A DNA stretch of 64,000 nt from Isochrysis galbana. Lineage: Eukaryota > Haptophyta > Isochrysidales > Isochrysidaceae. The notes beneath the pieces are model-generated. The model worked only from the letters and a program-made list of their open reading frames with translations. It was not told the origin of the DNA and ran no database searches. A program made the position numbers and the translations under genes. This document shows positions 31,187 to 42,599 of the stretch, in pieces (positions within the stretch are counted from its first letter, which is position 1; each line of letters begins with the position of its first letter). The stretch covers positions 5,431,774 to 5,495,773 of the forward strand of contig CM030936.1 in assembly GCA_018136815.1 (NCBI GenBank). The letters are read 5' to 3'.

Positions 31187-33760
31187 CTATGGCGCTCGAT
31201 AGCGTTGGAGTTGCAATGAGATGTATTTGTCACGTTGTTGCGCCCGCCTCGTGGCGTTGTCTGCTCGGAGGGCATCTGCAAGTCGCTTGTGTGGTGATTG
31301 CTTTCGACACATGGATGGCTGGCCATGGCCAAAGGAGTTGTTCATTGGGTTCCCAAGGCCAGCTCTACTGGAATTACTTGGATACTGGTCAATAATCCTT
31401 GAGGACTTCAAGAAATTCTCTGCTTGCGCAAGAACCGCCCACGATGCGCTAATGGAAGTGATGCCCAATGGTTCCCGCGAGTGAATTCGATAGAGTGTGC
31501 CTGGCTTGATCCTCGAGGCCTGACATGGTAGATCATCACCAGAGCATGTTGTGCTCCCCGATATGAAGCCTTTTGGTTGTGTTTGCGCAGTTGTCTCCGG
31601 CAATCCAAGCTGGATGACAGAAGCTTCAAGCGGGGGCGAGGCGATATCATCAAGAGCATATGACACTAGGGCGGTTTCCGGTGTTTGTTGCCCAAAAGAG
31701 ACTTTGGTTTTTGTGGAAGCCAAGCTAGGAGCGTCAATGTCCCAGTCAGACTGTGGAGATCGATCCCTGAGCCTAGAGAGAGAAGCCGATGTCCCACCGC
31801 GCGTACCCGAGGAGACCTTTTCTTTAGGTGTTTGCCTTCCTCTTTTACCATGCCATCTCACATCACCTGAGACGGTGGGCGAGTCCCTCCTTACCTGTAC
31901 TAGAGCGCATAGTGTTGCTAGGCGCGACCAACGCAAAAAGCATCGTCGCGCGCTCATGAACGCGCCTGAGGCCCGCTTCATGCGGAATGACAACACAAGC
32001 ATGCGCATGGCCTTGACGGCCCGCGTTCGCAGGTTCCAAGCGACAAATGCCCAAGTAAGTGCTGCGGGCCCACTTGATCCTGCATGGCGCCAGGCGAGCG
32101 CTGCAGTCACCGCGGCGAGGAGATCGCGCGAAGCGCAACAATTCGACCCAAAATGATGGAGCATCATAGATGCTCGGCGAAGCTCCTTTGCCGTTCGTAT
32201 ACGTTCAAGGTGCCAAACTGCATTCAAGTGATAAACGGATGTTTGCGTTTCCTTAACCCAAATATCCAACACTTTGGCCTTGGTCCGATGTGTCCGCTTT
32301 GCTATGACAGTCGCGGCAATCGCACGGCGATTGTACGCTTTGGCATCAAATGCCATCCACTTGCGCCAGCGATGCACCACGTGTCGAAAAGCAGCTCGTT
32401 GTGCTACTTTACGAGCCAAAATATCCAGGTGTTCGCCCCTCAAATTGATAGCTTTCACATGACGTAGGCAAGTGAAGACCGCAGCCTTGATGCGAGCGGC
32501 CCTCCGCTCAGATATCAGCGAAGCCTCCCTCCTGCGGGCAAGAAAAGCCTTCAGGCACGCCATGGCATTTTGCCTTAGTTGCTCGTGTCGACTCTCCACT
32601 AGGAAGCCGACCCTTTGCTCACACCGAAGCTGCTCCGTTACCAAGAGATACCACTTCGCAAGACAGCTCCGCTCCAGCCGACGAGCTCGAGGCGCAGCGA
32701 AGCATTCTATTGTTGCTCGACTAGATTGAAGACGCCGAAATCGCCCCCGTCTCCTCACCCACCCATCGAATGCTAGCCGTACACATATGAGTTTATTCAA
32801 GATACGAACTTTTGCTTCGACATGTGTGAGTCGAACCATCCTCTGAGCGCGTTGGTGCCAAGAGGTGTACGCTTTTCGAGCCGAGCTCATGGGGTCATAT
32901 GCTGTTATCAAAAGCTTTGACCCGTGAGTAGAGGACCAGTTCCCCGCGAAACCAAACATGACGTGCCTCTTTTGTGCCTCGAGGGACACGCCCTGAGTAC
33001 ATTGATTAGATGCCATCTCTTGATGGTCGGTGAGCAAAGCTAAAGATCGAGCACGCTTGCGCCACACGCGCCAAGCTAGCCGCATGGAGGATACTTCAGA
33101 GAGCAATGCACAAATCTGATCGCTATTCGATCGATGGTCGTCGGTACTCTGGTCACTTCCAGGTCTAGGCAGCTCAAGCATCTCATGGAGTGACACGTGT
33201 ATAGGTTTAGAATTCTCCGTAGCCTGCACGGCTGGACTTGTGAAATTAACGTCCATCCTCGTCATGGGCCAGTCCGGCTCATCGTAGGCTCGCCGCCCTA
33301 CCGCACGTGTGGTCTGGTTCAAGCTTGTACAATTGTGAGGCTCGGTGTTCTGCTGCGCGTCGAGGTGACGTGGGATCTGAGTGTAACAGAGCTGCTCGGA
33401 GAGCTCAAAAGTACATATCTGCTGGTCTCGTGTAGGTACGGCGCCTCGCTTATCAGATCCGCAGTCTGTTTGCATCCATTGATCCATATAGGCTGGTGCC
33501 ACCGCAGGCTTCCTAGCACCCAACGCAGCTGCACCTGCCTGCAGGCGGCAGAACTCTGCTCTTCTCCTCCACCGCCGCCAGAGTGACACCAGAAGAGAGC
33601 GCACACGAAGGGAAGGGCGGAGCTTGAGGTAGACTAGCTTCCGCGGGAGCACACGCGAGGCCGTCGCAAAGGCATGCGCCCGCAGTTGCAGCTCGCGCAG
33701 CGGCACGGCCACGGGCGGCAGCTCGAGCCCAGCAGCGTGGACGGCTGAGCGGCCGCGCAT
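31187..33760 (-). CDS. SFI1-like centrin-binding repeat protein
   Basis: Single-exon, about 857 residues, very basic. The central two thirds consist of irregular repeats of about 30 residues with a Trp preceded by aliphatic/aromatic positions and followed by basic residues: SLWRRWRRRA, AWRVWRKRAR, AYTSWHQRAQ, AFDGWVRRRG, CLAKWYLLV, HRWRKWMAF, VLDIWVKET, FVAWNLRTR, CFLRWSRLA. This is the centrin-binding pattern of SFI1-type scaffolds in centrioles and basal bodies. The C-terminus is Ser/Thr-rich. I chose ATG 33760 rather than the longer open frame (to 34216) because upstream residues look non-coding and a motif shared with the gene at 16152 lies 51 nt upstream. Homology is by pattern only. Confidence 0.6.
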   Translation of the reverse strand: MRGRSAVHAAGLELPPVAVPLRELQLRAHAFATASRVLPRKLVYLKLRPSLRVRSLLVSLWRRWRRRAEFCRLQAGAAALGARKPAVAPAYMDQWMQTDCGSDKRGAVPTRDQQICTFELSEQLCYTQIPRHLDAQQNTEPHNCTSLNQTTRAVGRRAYDEPDWPMTRMDVNFTSPAVQATENSKPIHVSLHEMLELPRPGSDQSTDDHRSNSDQICALLSEVSSMRLAWRVWRKRARSLALLTDHQEMASNQCTQGVSLEAQKRHVMFGFAGNWSSTHGSKLLITAYDPMSSARKAYTSWHQRAQRMVRLTHVEAKVRILNKLICVRLAFDGWVRRRGRFRRLQSSRATIECFAAPRARRLERSCLAKWYLLVTEQLRCEQRVGFLVESRHEQLRQNAMACLKAFLARRREASLISERRAARIKAAVFTCLRHVKAINLRGEHLDILARKVAQRAAFRHVVHRWRKWMAFDAKAYNRRAIAATVIAKRTHRTKAKVLDIWVKETQTSVYHLNAVWHLERIRTAKELRRASMMLHHFGSNCCASRDLLAAVTAALAWRHAGSSGPAALTWAFVAWNLRTRAVKAMRMLVLSFRMKRASGAFMSARRCFLRWSRLATLCALVQVRRDSPTVSGDVRWHGKRGRQTPKEKVSSGTRGGTSASLSRLRDRSPQSDWDIDAPSLASTKTKVSFGQQTPETALVSYALDDIASPPLEASVIQLGLPETTAQTQPKGFISGSTTCSGDDLPCQASRIKPGTLYRIHSREPLGITSISASWAVLAQAENFLKSSRIIDQYPSNSSRAGLGNPMNNSFGHGQPSMCRKQSPHKRLADALRADNATRRAQQRDKYISLQLQRYRAP

Positions 33761-33810
33761 CGCCCGCACCGACTTTGAACGTCGGAGAAAGAAAAGCCGA
33801 GATGGACAAA

Positions 33811-33827
33811 CGACTAGGAGTACTTTA
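33811..33827 (-). promoter_or_regulatory. Shared upstream motif (possible initiator)
   Basis: CGACTAGGAGTACTTTA on the plus strand, 16 of 17 bases identical to 16243-16259. It lies 51 nt upstream of the chosen start. 33830-34440 has no gene; 34250-34370 carries several short TAGTCAAG/CTTGACTA repeats. Confidence 0.3.
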
Positions 33828-34523
33828 TGTCTATTAGAGGATTTTTGCGAGGTTCTCGTGGAGTAAGGTTTGAGGAGCGGAGTTGGAACAGCTCCTTCAA
33901 CCCTCTTACCTCTTACAACCGCTCTGCAAAAGAAGAGTTCCGCTGGTACTCCGTACTCCGTGTCTACCCAATTCCTGGCGCGTGCCCAACTCCTGACGCT
34001 GCAGTCCTTCCTGCCCCTGAGGCTGCTGGGAGAGCTCCAGCATGAGCAGTGATGCCGCAAGGGCAGAGGGCCGGGACACCACTGCCAAGGCTTTGACCTC
34101 GGGAGCCGCGCCCCCCGCGCGTGCTGAGCACGCTGGACCAGATACGGGGGCGGCGGTGAGCGCGCTCGACAGTGCCTCGGAGGTCCTTCGAGAGGGAGGA
34201 GGGCCAGGAGAGGCAACCCTAACCTTGATTACAATGACTAGCTTGACTACAACATTTTTGCCTTTAGATACACTATGAAAATTTGGCTGTGTCAATAGTC
34301 ATGGCTTGAATAATGGACTTTTGAAATAGTCAAGCAATAGTTGACTTCTTGACTATTTTTGACTACAAATGCAAATGCAAATATGCAATAACGCCGTATG
34401 TAGTAACGAAAGTAAGTAAAAATCCCCGATCGAATCGAACGTGCGGCGGCGGTGGCCTTAGGGCCAGGTAAATATTTTTAGCGGAATTCGCCCAAATTTG
34501 TCGGCAAAACTTGCGGGATTCTT

Positions 34524-34843
34524 CTAGCTAAGAAGAAGAACCGCCGCCGCCGCCGCGACAGCTCCCCTACCTCTTCGTCCTCCTCGTCCTCGTCTCCGGT
34601 CTCCAGCCAGCGTTCGTCTAACTCCTCGTCGACCAGCGATTCGGATTCCGATGGATCATCCGAGTCTACGGACTCGCGCCGCAAGCCTCGCCGCGCCAAG
34701 GGTGGCCACTATGCCGCCGCCGCCAAAGGCTATAATACTCGGGAGGGACGGCCGTCTATGATGGCCCCCGAAGGTTTACACTCTAACTCCTTGGCCGCCG
34801 CGTCTCCGTCCATTCCGGTTCCCTCGCGGGACGCTCGATCCTA
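34524..34843 (+). pseudogene. C-terminal tail of a retroelement polyprotein
   Basis: A plus-strand frame without a usable start: Lys/Arg-rich block, long Ser run, Asp-Ser repeats, then a basic segment and RDARS before TAG. It is followed at once by CAGGGGGG (polypurine-tract-like) and TGTCGCATTCGCG, an LTR-like opening. The sequence is low in complexity and the element's remaining genes are not in the window. Confidence 0.45.
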
Positions 34844-34850
34844 GCAGGGG

Positions 34851-35660
34851 GGTGTCGCATTCGCGAATCGACTCTCGCTAGGCTTCTCTCTTCTCTTCGT
34901 TCGGTATTTATCGTTATAATTCTCTCGTTCTCGTTCTCGGTCAAAAACTTCGCGTGGACGCCTAGGATCTAGGGTTCTGGAGCGCCCTCCCTCTGCTCTC
35001 TCGAAGAGAAGGGAAGTTTCCCCACCTTTCTTCCTCCCAGGCGCCTCGCAAAAGGTTTAATTCGCTATCTCCCCGCGTTTCTTTACCTGCTTCTGGGGGC
35101 AATCAGGTTTGGTTTGCCATCTCCCCTCGGAGATCGATTTAGGTTCGCTGCTTGGGTGAGGGAATCTTTCTCCTTGGTCCTTGGTTTGCCATCTCCCCTT
35201 GGAGATTGATTTAGATTCGCTGCTTTGGTTTTGGGTTATCTTTCCCCTTGATGCAAGTTGCATGGAAGCCCTTGGTCCCGTTGGTTTTTGGTTTTCTCCT
35301 CCCTTGGTTGCTACTCGGGGTTGCTCGATAGAAACGTCTAGAAGGTCCACGCTCAACAGCAAGATTTCTTCGATTGCAAGGATACCTCGCTGCGATCTGT
35401 ATCCAATGTGATCGCCGTGGTTGCGCGACATAACGTTCCTCTTCGACTTTCCGCCTTGGTGGGAAAATCCAAAGCGAAGACACGCTCCGACCGTCGCTGC
35501 GGATTCTCTCTCTCTCTCGCTCTCTCTCTCTGTCTCTCGCGACGTGTTTGAGTTACCGGCGATGTGGGGTCTCGGTTATTTCATGTTTTGCTTGGTTTGG
35601 GTGAATGATTCTAGTGTGTTCGTGAGTCGGTGTCGCAGCATCGTTGGATCCGACGTCTTG
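34851..35660 (+). repeat. Putative 3' LTR containing dispersed repeat R5, copy 1
   Basis: Starts TGTCGCATTCGCGAATCGAC next to a G-run. From about 35100 it matches 49490-49960 and the complement of 58195-58620 (CCCCTTGATGCAAGTT, CGTCTAGAAGGT, GATCGCCGTGGT, then a CT microsatellite and a GGGTGAATGATTC end). The LTR reading is inference; the three-copy repeat is seen directly. 35661-36280 holds only CT-rich sequence and open frames without recognisable content. Confidence 0.6.
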
Positions 35661-36289
35661 TCGTCAGTCGTCATCCGTCGCTCTCGCTCTCGTCGCTCTC
35701 GCTCTCGTAACACTCGTACCCTACAAACTCTCCTTGCCTCACCAGCCCCTGCCAACACAGCCCTCCTCTCACTCACCCTCGCCTCTCGCCTCTCGCTCGA
35801 TGTCGCTCTCGCCGCCGTCCTCGCCCTCGCTCAAGCCCGCCTGCCCGCCTTCCTCTGCTGACGGGCCTCAGCCCGTCAGCGTCTCCGAAGTCGTCTCCTC
35901 CGCCGCGCCTGCCGCCGGTCTGCCTCCTTCCTCATTGCCCTCAGGCCCTATGGGCCATCCCAATTCGTCACCGCCCAGCGGCTGCGCTGGCTGTATCATC
36001 GCAGCGGCTCGAGGAACGCTGGCCGAGAGGGCACCCGATGATGGGGATGGGAGGAGGGGGAGGTTGCTCTCGGCCTCCGAGTCCGACGAGATGATGGCGC
36101 GGGAGGCTTGCGCCGCAGAGCGCGAGGCGCGCGTGGGGTTGGGGTTGGGGATCAAGCTCATGATGGGGGATGGGCGAGGGAGGGGGGAGGGGGGACGGAG
36201 GGGGGGCGGGGAGCGAGCGTGCGGCGTGCGTCGTGCTCCGAGGGGGCGCCCGCCCCCGTACCCCCTTACTCTAACGTAAACAGTTGTTT

Positions 36290-36460
36290 ATGTAAAGGAT
36301 CCTGTTTTTCGGCCTGTTTTTTTGTGTAACCCCAAAACAGCTGTTTTTACTGTTCTTCTTGGGCTGTTGGACTGTTTTTCACATGTAGGGCTCCCACGGA
36401 AACGTGAACAAGGGGGCGACAGGCAGCGGACGGCGGCGTTCAGGAAGCGGGGAATTCTTC
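36290..36460 (+). repeat. CTGTTTTT block plus repeat R3
   Basis: The first part shares CTGTTTTT units and the CACATGTAGG terminal box with 2935-3105. The next 60 bp (AACAAGGGGGCGACAGG...AGCGGACGGCGGCGTTCAG) recurs at 60222-60272 without the T-rich part. Confidence 0.55.
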
Positions 36461-36702
36461 GAACCACAAAACAAAAAGCACTCCATCAGGAGTGCAAGCC
36501 TCGGCCACGGGGCCCCTGACGCGCAAGCCGCCACACGACGGCGATGGCACAGCCATGCGTGGACGCGACTGAAGTCCTTCCGTCGCATTGATCTGTGCAT
36601 ATACTCGAGCCGGCGGGCTTTGTAGGCTAACCAGTGCAGTACATAAGCTCCAGGTGCGCTGACATACGCTGTGAACACCTTCACACACATCCATTATGCA
36701 CG

Positions 36703-37605
36703 ATGTTTCCATATGAGGATCCTTCTACGCCAAGAGCCGATCTGGCTTTGATTCGCAACAACCATTTTCAGGACTCTGATGGTGCAAGTACCACCTTTGC
36801 CCGTATTCACCTATGCATCACTATCCTACCGCGGATGTGCACGACAATGAGTGCATTCGCCATGATTCGTGCATGCGATAGCGTCTGCCATAAGCCTAAT
36901 TAGCTTGTGCGTCGCCTTCCGCCACAAGATTTGTCTTGCGGCAGTTTGGTTCATGACGAACACGCCAGTCAGCTTACGCACATGCAACTGCCCCTCCGTT
37001 GGCGTCATTGGCGCCACCCTTCCAGCTGCACAAATGCTCCTTTCTCTCGTTCTTGCGACAGGGCCGATCTGCTTTTCAGGTCGGTACCTTACTATCAGAG
37101 AGAGACATAACTGCTGCCACCTTTAATTGCAGTTGTGGCGGCAATGTAAGGGGGGAGCCTCGAACACTGCCGTTGCCACGTTGCGCCGCAGGGGCACTAC
37201 ACTCATGGAGCACCGGCTTCTCACCTTGCTTTCCTCACTTTTCTTGGTCGTGCGTTTGATCAATTGCCCTCCCGGTCACTCAGACTTTCGATTTGTATCT
37301 CCACGTGAACGGCACGTCACGATCTGTGAGCATCACTCGAGGATATCTTTGCCACTTGGCGGCCATGGGCACATGATGGCAAGGCCTTCCTCTTGTTTTT
37401 CCTTTTCAGAGTTGATGGCAACCGGTGTGCACGTGACACACCGATCTTCACACACCGGTATCTATTTCCTACTGGCTCTGCATGCCGCGTGTTTGAGATC
37501 GTGACGAATATTCATGCGCCTTATCCTACCGCTGCGGAGCAACCGAGCATGATACACCTACTGGTGCGTGCACTAGAGTTAGAGGTGGAGAAGAGGAAAG
37601 ATTAA
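36703..37605 (+). CDS. Possible multi-exon unrecognised gene
   Basis: ATG 36703 opens MFPYEDPSTPRADLALIRN and reaches a GAT-G|GTGCAAG donor near 36782. A convincing final exon, 37410-37605, follows a TTTTTCCTTTTCAG acceptor, contains GSACRVFEIVTNIHAPYPT, and ends ALELEVEKRKD before TAA. Intermediate exons are ambiguous, although several short phase-compatible candidates exist. No domain is recognised. If the model is wrong, this interval is intergenic. Confidence 0.3.
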
Positions 37606-38244
37606 CCCTGCTTCGGCCTTCCGTAGGAAATTTTTTTTGCTGACCTGGGCGACTAAGAAACTGCTCTTCTCAGCAAAGCGGAGCGACGGCGCCCGCCCTG
37701 CTGGTGGAGATGGCCACCTTCGCCGTGCGGCTCCTGCTCCTGCAACAACTGTCGATAAGACGAGAGGCATGACAGGGTCTTGTATACTCGGGCGTCTTCA
37801 GAGCACGAGCCTTTCCGATCAAGTGCTCGTAAGGTTTGAGGTTTTTGATTGAGTTGATTGCTCGGATTCTACTAGATGTATCAAGTACCTGGCTCAGAAA
37901 AAAATCCTTCAAGTTGCCGGCTACCGCACTACTATTGAACTACCCTACCCCCGGGAGAAGCAGCCCTCGCCCCATGCTCGCTCCTCTACCTCTATCCACG
38001 ATCCCTCCTCGTTCCTTGTCATAAGTTCTTCAAGGGCAGTGCGGCGTGAGCCGCCTTCCGCTCCGCAGCGCGGGCAAGGTGTGCGTGCGGACGTCACGAT
38101 TTGGGGGGGGGGGGGGGGTTGACGGGGGGCAAAGATGGGGTAACAGCTTACTTATCAGCTCTCAAGGTTATGGAGCTATGGAGCTATCACTAATATCAGC
38201 ACTAATATCATTTCTCATGAGAGTTGTCCCAACCAAAAACAAAA

Positions 38245-38345
38245 AATCTGAGATATGAAGATTCAGGGCTAACACCTATCGCTAGACCGGTGCTTTCTAC
38301 CTCACGTCTGGCATCGCCCTTCTCTCCCTTCACTCCGCAAAACTA
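38245..38345 (+). repeat. SINE-like family R1, partial copy
   Basis: A-run then GAAGATTCAGGGCTAACACC, CGCTAGACCGGTG and CATCGCCCTTCTCTCC, the R1 terminal core, then divergence. 37606-38244 and 38346-38819 contain no gene that I can support. Confidence 0.6.
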
Positions 38346-38819
38346 TCAGTAAACTGATAGGGTCATGGAGCGCGCGCCGCTCCCGCCTTTCGTGGGGCGG
38401 GAGGGGGTCGTTCGGAGGGGGGAGGGAGTTGCCGGGGCAGGTAGGGGGGGACCATGCGGGATCCTTGGACACCCAGGGGAGGTGGGAAATAGTGATTGAA
38501 ATGAGTGAGTGACCGGGCTACTTACCGTCACCGTTAGGCTCTTCTACTACTAGCCCATTGTGTTGTGAGCCGTGGCGCTCCCTCTGATTAGGTTCAACAT
38601 TCTTTTTTACCTCCAGCCCCACACACAACCACAGCCGTTCCGCCACTCCCACCACAAGTATGAACTACCGGTCAGCGTTGTAGGAGGTTTCATTTTGAAG
38701 AACATTGCGACAACAATGAAACAAGCCCATCTCATGCGGCAATCTCAATGACGCTCGCAGTTCAGCTGTATGTCATCTCATACAACACATTTGGGGGCGA
38801 CAGTGCTAGCTCTATTTGA

Positions 38820-39468
38820 TTATTCAACCGTGCATAGCGGCCGTGGACTGACCGCAAAAGTCGACGGAGCGTCAGAATTGCTCGGTATTCGTCTGCAATG
38901 AGCAAGCAGGTGTGGAGGGGTCGCTGCCAAGAGGGTTCGCGATTGGTCCACCAAGTCGCTCGAACTACTATCCCTGTTCGGTAACTTGGGCATATCTGCG
39001 CCATCAGGTATAGACCAACGATGCCATATGATGCATACAAAAGCACACATGGACAGGACCGTCCCAGAACTCAGAACAAATAAAAGAACCATACGGTTCA
39101 AATGCTCCCTGCGCATAGTGCATATATCAGACTGAGGATTAGCATGTACACCCCATCAAGGCAATGCGTGAAGGTGTCGACGGCCTGCGCCAGAGCGATC
39201 AATCGTCTGGAGCTGATCCGCTGGTGTATTTGTGGCACGGCGCATACCTTTGTTGCGTGCGCAAGCTCGCTTGTGACTTGGAGAAGTTGTGGAGCACGCC
39301 TGACAGCCGGTCGGGTGGCACAGGCCGCCGGTTCCCGATTGCAGTAGCATTGTGTGGAGTGTTTGCTAGCATCCGGGATTGTCCCGCATATGTACCACCA
39401 GCGCATCCCGCACAGGCGATGAGCAGCGCCACCCATGCCAAGCGCGGCCACGACCGCCGGCTCGTCAT
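38820..39468 (-). CDS. Unrecognised single-pass membrane protein, two exons
   Basis: Exon 1 (39468-39248) encodes a signal peptide (MTSRRSWPRLAWVALLIACA) and about 50 extracytoplasmic residues with two N-glycosylation sequons (NAT, NFS). An AG|GTATGC donor and a TATGCGCAG acceptor remove 139 nt in phase. Exon 2 (39108-38820) encodes a TM helix (MVLLFVLSSGTVLSMCAFVC) and about 70 cytoplasmic residues. The 169-residue type I topology fits well across the junction, which is the main argument that it is real. No domain is recognised. Confidence 0.5.
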
Positions 39469-39889
39469 CAAGGGCGTCAAGCCATCGGTCTGCGGCCGTG
39501 CGGCGCCTCTAGAGTATTCGAGGGTTTTTAACTCCTTACACTGCCGGAGCACCCATCAGGTGCCCCGGCTCGGTTTCTTCAGTATTTCTTCTCACAGCTT
39601 CCCCCGCAGGCGATGAGCCGCCGGGGGGGCGCAGGGGGCATGCCGAGACGCAATGCGATGGCCCAACCACCCACAGATATGATAATCTAGGCAGGTTTAT
39701 AGGGCGGTCAAACAGGGGCTTTTTAAACACAAGTAGTAAGGGTAAGGGTTGGCCTGCAAGCCTGCAAGCAACAAAGCAAGGACGAATAAGCCAACAAGAA
39801 CATGGACCAAGGACAACACCAATGACGCAGCGGACCCGGCGCCACCGTCGCACTAGACGCGAGCAAGGGCAGACGCGCACACCGAAAGA

Positions 39890-40290
39890 GAGAACACAAC
39901 AGGCCTGCCCGGCCCCCACACTCCGAACCAGGCCTTAGGTAGCGCACCAGGGCCCAGGGCCGGACCCCGGAAACCGGAAACCGAAGAAAAAGGAAAGAAG
40001 GGGGGCAGGGGAAGAGGTGGAGGAAGGGAAGTTAAGGGCGATGTAAGTAAAAAAAAACATCTGAAGATTCAGGCTACTACCGCTAGCTATAAAGACCACG
40101 CACTCACGGTACCGACTCACGCCATCGCCTATACCCCAGAACACTCACTCCCTTTACACTACCCCCTTCATTCCTTTGTCTTTGGTATCGGGGGGGGGGC
40201 CGCGTGCACTACGACGGGCCAAGCGCAAGGGGCGGGCTGGGGCAGACCTGTTGTTGGGTGTTTCTGTGGCAGACAAACGTAAAACGCCTT
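39890..40290. repeat. Two R1 copies head to head
   Basis: 39890-40046 is a minus-strand R1 copy lacking the terminal core; 40048-40290 is a plus-strand copy with an A9 run, CATCTGAAGATTCAGG and the usual middle. Their junction at about 40046 is abrupt, producing an inverted pair that shares the TTCCTTT...GGTATCGGGG and GCAGGCCTG boxes. Confidence 0.75.
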
Positions 40291-40524
40291 CTGAACTATC
40301 TTATATTGTCCCTGGGGGGTCTCGGCCCCCGCCCTACGGCCTTTCTTCGTCCGCTGCCGCACTTTCGCGGTGTTTGACTGCCGCGCAGGGTGTCTTCCCG
40401 TTGATATACCGTAAATGGGCGGATATCTTACCTATTCTCGGGCCAGATCGTGTGGTTTTTTTTGTCGTTCTTTTCCCGTCGTTCTCTTCGTTCTCCTACG
40501 GGCGTGTGCTGCATGGCGCGCGCC

Positions 40525-40690
40525 ATGGCCCCCTTCTGGGGGGCCCCTCGGGGCCCCCGAGAGGGCCAGCCAGGGCAGCTCAGGGGGCAGTGGAGGCTGG
40601 GGCAGTGCCCCTGGCCTCTCCTGCCTCTCCCTCGCTCGCCTCGCTGGCCCTGGGTGCCCTCCTGGCGGCCTCGGTGGTCTGTGGCTCAGT
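40525..40690 (+). repeat. Dispersed repeat R7, copy 1
   Basis: CCCTTCTGGGGGGCCC through GCAGCTCAGGGGGCAGTGG to CTCGCTCGCCTC and GGGTGCCCTCC matches 59715-59880. 40691-41556 is noncoding and dense in TAACTAC/GTTAACTA words, possibly subterminal repeats of the hAT remnant that follows. Confidence 0.75.
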
Positions 40691-41556
40691 GGTGAGGGGG
40701 GGGGTCAGTACGAGCGAGCCCCAACTCGCAAGTAACTACTATTAACTCGCAAGTAACTAGGGCTGAGCAAGTCTTCTTCGCAGTTAACTACACGAACGGC
40801 GTCGGAGCTTCGCGCTGCGCGCGGCCAACCATAACTAAACATAGATAGGGTAAAGTGAAATACAAACGCATGAATGACAACAATTATGTTTTACCACAGC
40901 TCATAACCATCCTCATAAGCTTTCACACAACCAGTCACAAGTCTAGCTAGACGTCTAGACTTATTACATTCCACATTCCCCCATTATTATCACTACTACT
41001 AGCTACTAGTATAGTAGGTAGTAGTATTCAATCCGTGTTGTACGCTGCCACAAGCGAGCGCTCGAGCGCTCGAGCGTCGAATCCTTCACAGCCTTACGGA
41101 GGTCACCATGCATTGCTCCGGCCGCGTAAAAACACACGTTCGACCTCGTCGTCGTGCCCTGCGGCTGCAACGTTATTGGCAAGCTATTCGACGGTCTCGA
41201 AATCCTCCTCGGCGCCATCGTCGGATTTCGTCGGCGTTCGACGGAGGTTGGGGGAGGAGGGATTGAGGGACTGGGGGGAAGGCGGCAGGGGGGCCTCCTT
41301 GTACTATACATATCATAATAATTCATCTCTATTATACTACTATTGTAATATTTTTATATCTACTAGCTACTAGCTACTAGGTAACTACTAGTTAACCACC
41401 AACTTAGAAAGTCAGAAACCACGTAACTAGCAGGTAACTACTGCCAAACACATACAACCAGTTAACTAACTACCCCTCAAATGGCTACTAACTAGTGCCC
41501 CCCAACGTTGATAGTTAACTACAGTCCCTGGCCTTGGGCAGGAATTAGCTCTTGCC

Positions 41557-42438
41557 ATGGATATGGAAGTGTTATGCACAACCACTTACAGGTTAGAGGG
41601 TGATGGGCTGGAGATCCTACTAGTCCACGATGCGCTGGAGGCGTTGCGCGAACGCGGCCGCCGATTGGGCAAGGAGGGGGGGGACCTGCCAAATTTGGCT
41701 GCCATCCTCAGGAGCAACGAGCCGATTCGCGTGGGCCTTGCAACAATGGAGTACTTCGAGGCTCCCCGCCATAACCAATGGTTTAGAGGGAGCTTTTCTG
41801 CTGTGGGGCATTCGACTTGGACCATCTCTTATGCCGACGGCTCGACACTCGTGATGGACAATGAGAACGAGGCAAGGAGTGCAATAGATGTGTGTGCCCT
41901 TCCTCAATGGAGGAAACTGGTGGCGAAGGTGAAGAGTGCATTCGACTATTTGGAAGATCGTCTCACAAATCAATGTGCCACTCCCTATTGGTGTAGAGAG
42001 CAACATCGCATAACGGGGCTTCTCCGCGCTTTTAATCCGGCGTTCGCATACGGTAAAGTCGATTCAGCGTGGGTGCACCAACTTGCAGACTTACCTTGCT
42101 TTGCCCATCTCCCGGGCGTCACACATCTGCTTCAGAGTGAGCTTTCAGACTACGTTGTGGCATGCAGGGGTACTCAATTTGACCATAGGGACGTCAAAAC
42201 ATTCACGTCAGATGTGTTAGCTTGGTGGGCCGCCAATTGTACGAAGTTCCCTACATGGGCCATTGCAGCAAGGACTGCATCATTTTCTCTCAGCCCTAAT
42301 TCTGCATCGTGTGAACGTGTCTTCTCATTGCTCCAATGTGTGTTTGGTCCCGATCGTGCTGAATCTTTGGCAGATCAGATTGAGGCCTCCATCATGTTGC
42401 GATTCAATAGCAACCAGCGTAACCGCACGTCAATGTGA
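41557..42438 (+). pseudogene. hAT transposase C-terminal region
   Basis: 293 residues ending in an hATC dimerisation domain: WWAANCTKFPTWAIAAR, then SFSLSPNSASCERVFSLL, the signature Ser-Ala-x-Glu-Arg-x-Phe-Ser region. A short segment near residues 78-110 (WFRGSFSAV...YADGSTLVMDNENEA) resembles a small chromatin-reader fold but is not proven. The upstream catalytic core with its Asp residues is missing, so this is a truncated copy unless exons lie upstream. Confidence 0.75.
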
Positions 42439-42599
42439 TTGTGTTTGTAGTCAAATAATATATTGCCTCATCACATCTCAAGATCAAGACATGTATTGTA
42501 TTGCTAGTAGGTTAGGAATAAGGATAAGCAAGAGAGCTGTGAGCAAAGAGCACAGAGCCAGAAGAGCTTTTTTTTACGCAACGGCGTGCATGCGCGTAT

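Noticed and set aside
38820..39116. Exon 2 of the membrane protein as a stand-alone gene
   Set aside because: It would start with a TM helix and no leader; joining to the signal-peptide exon in phase is more convincing.
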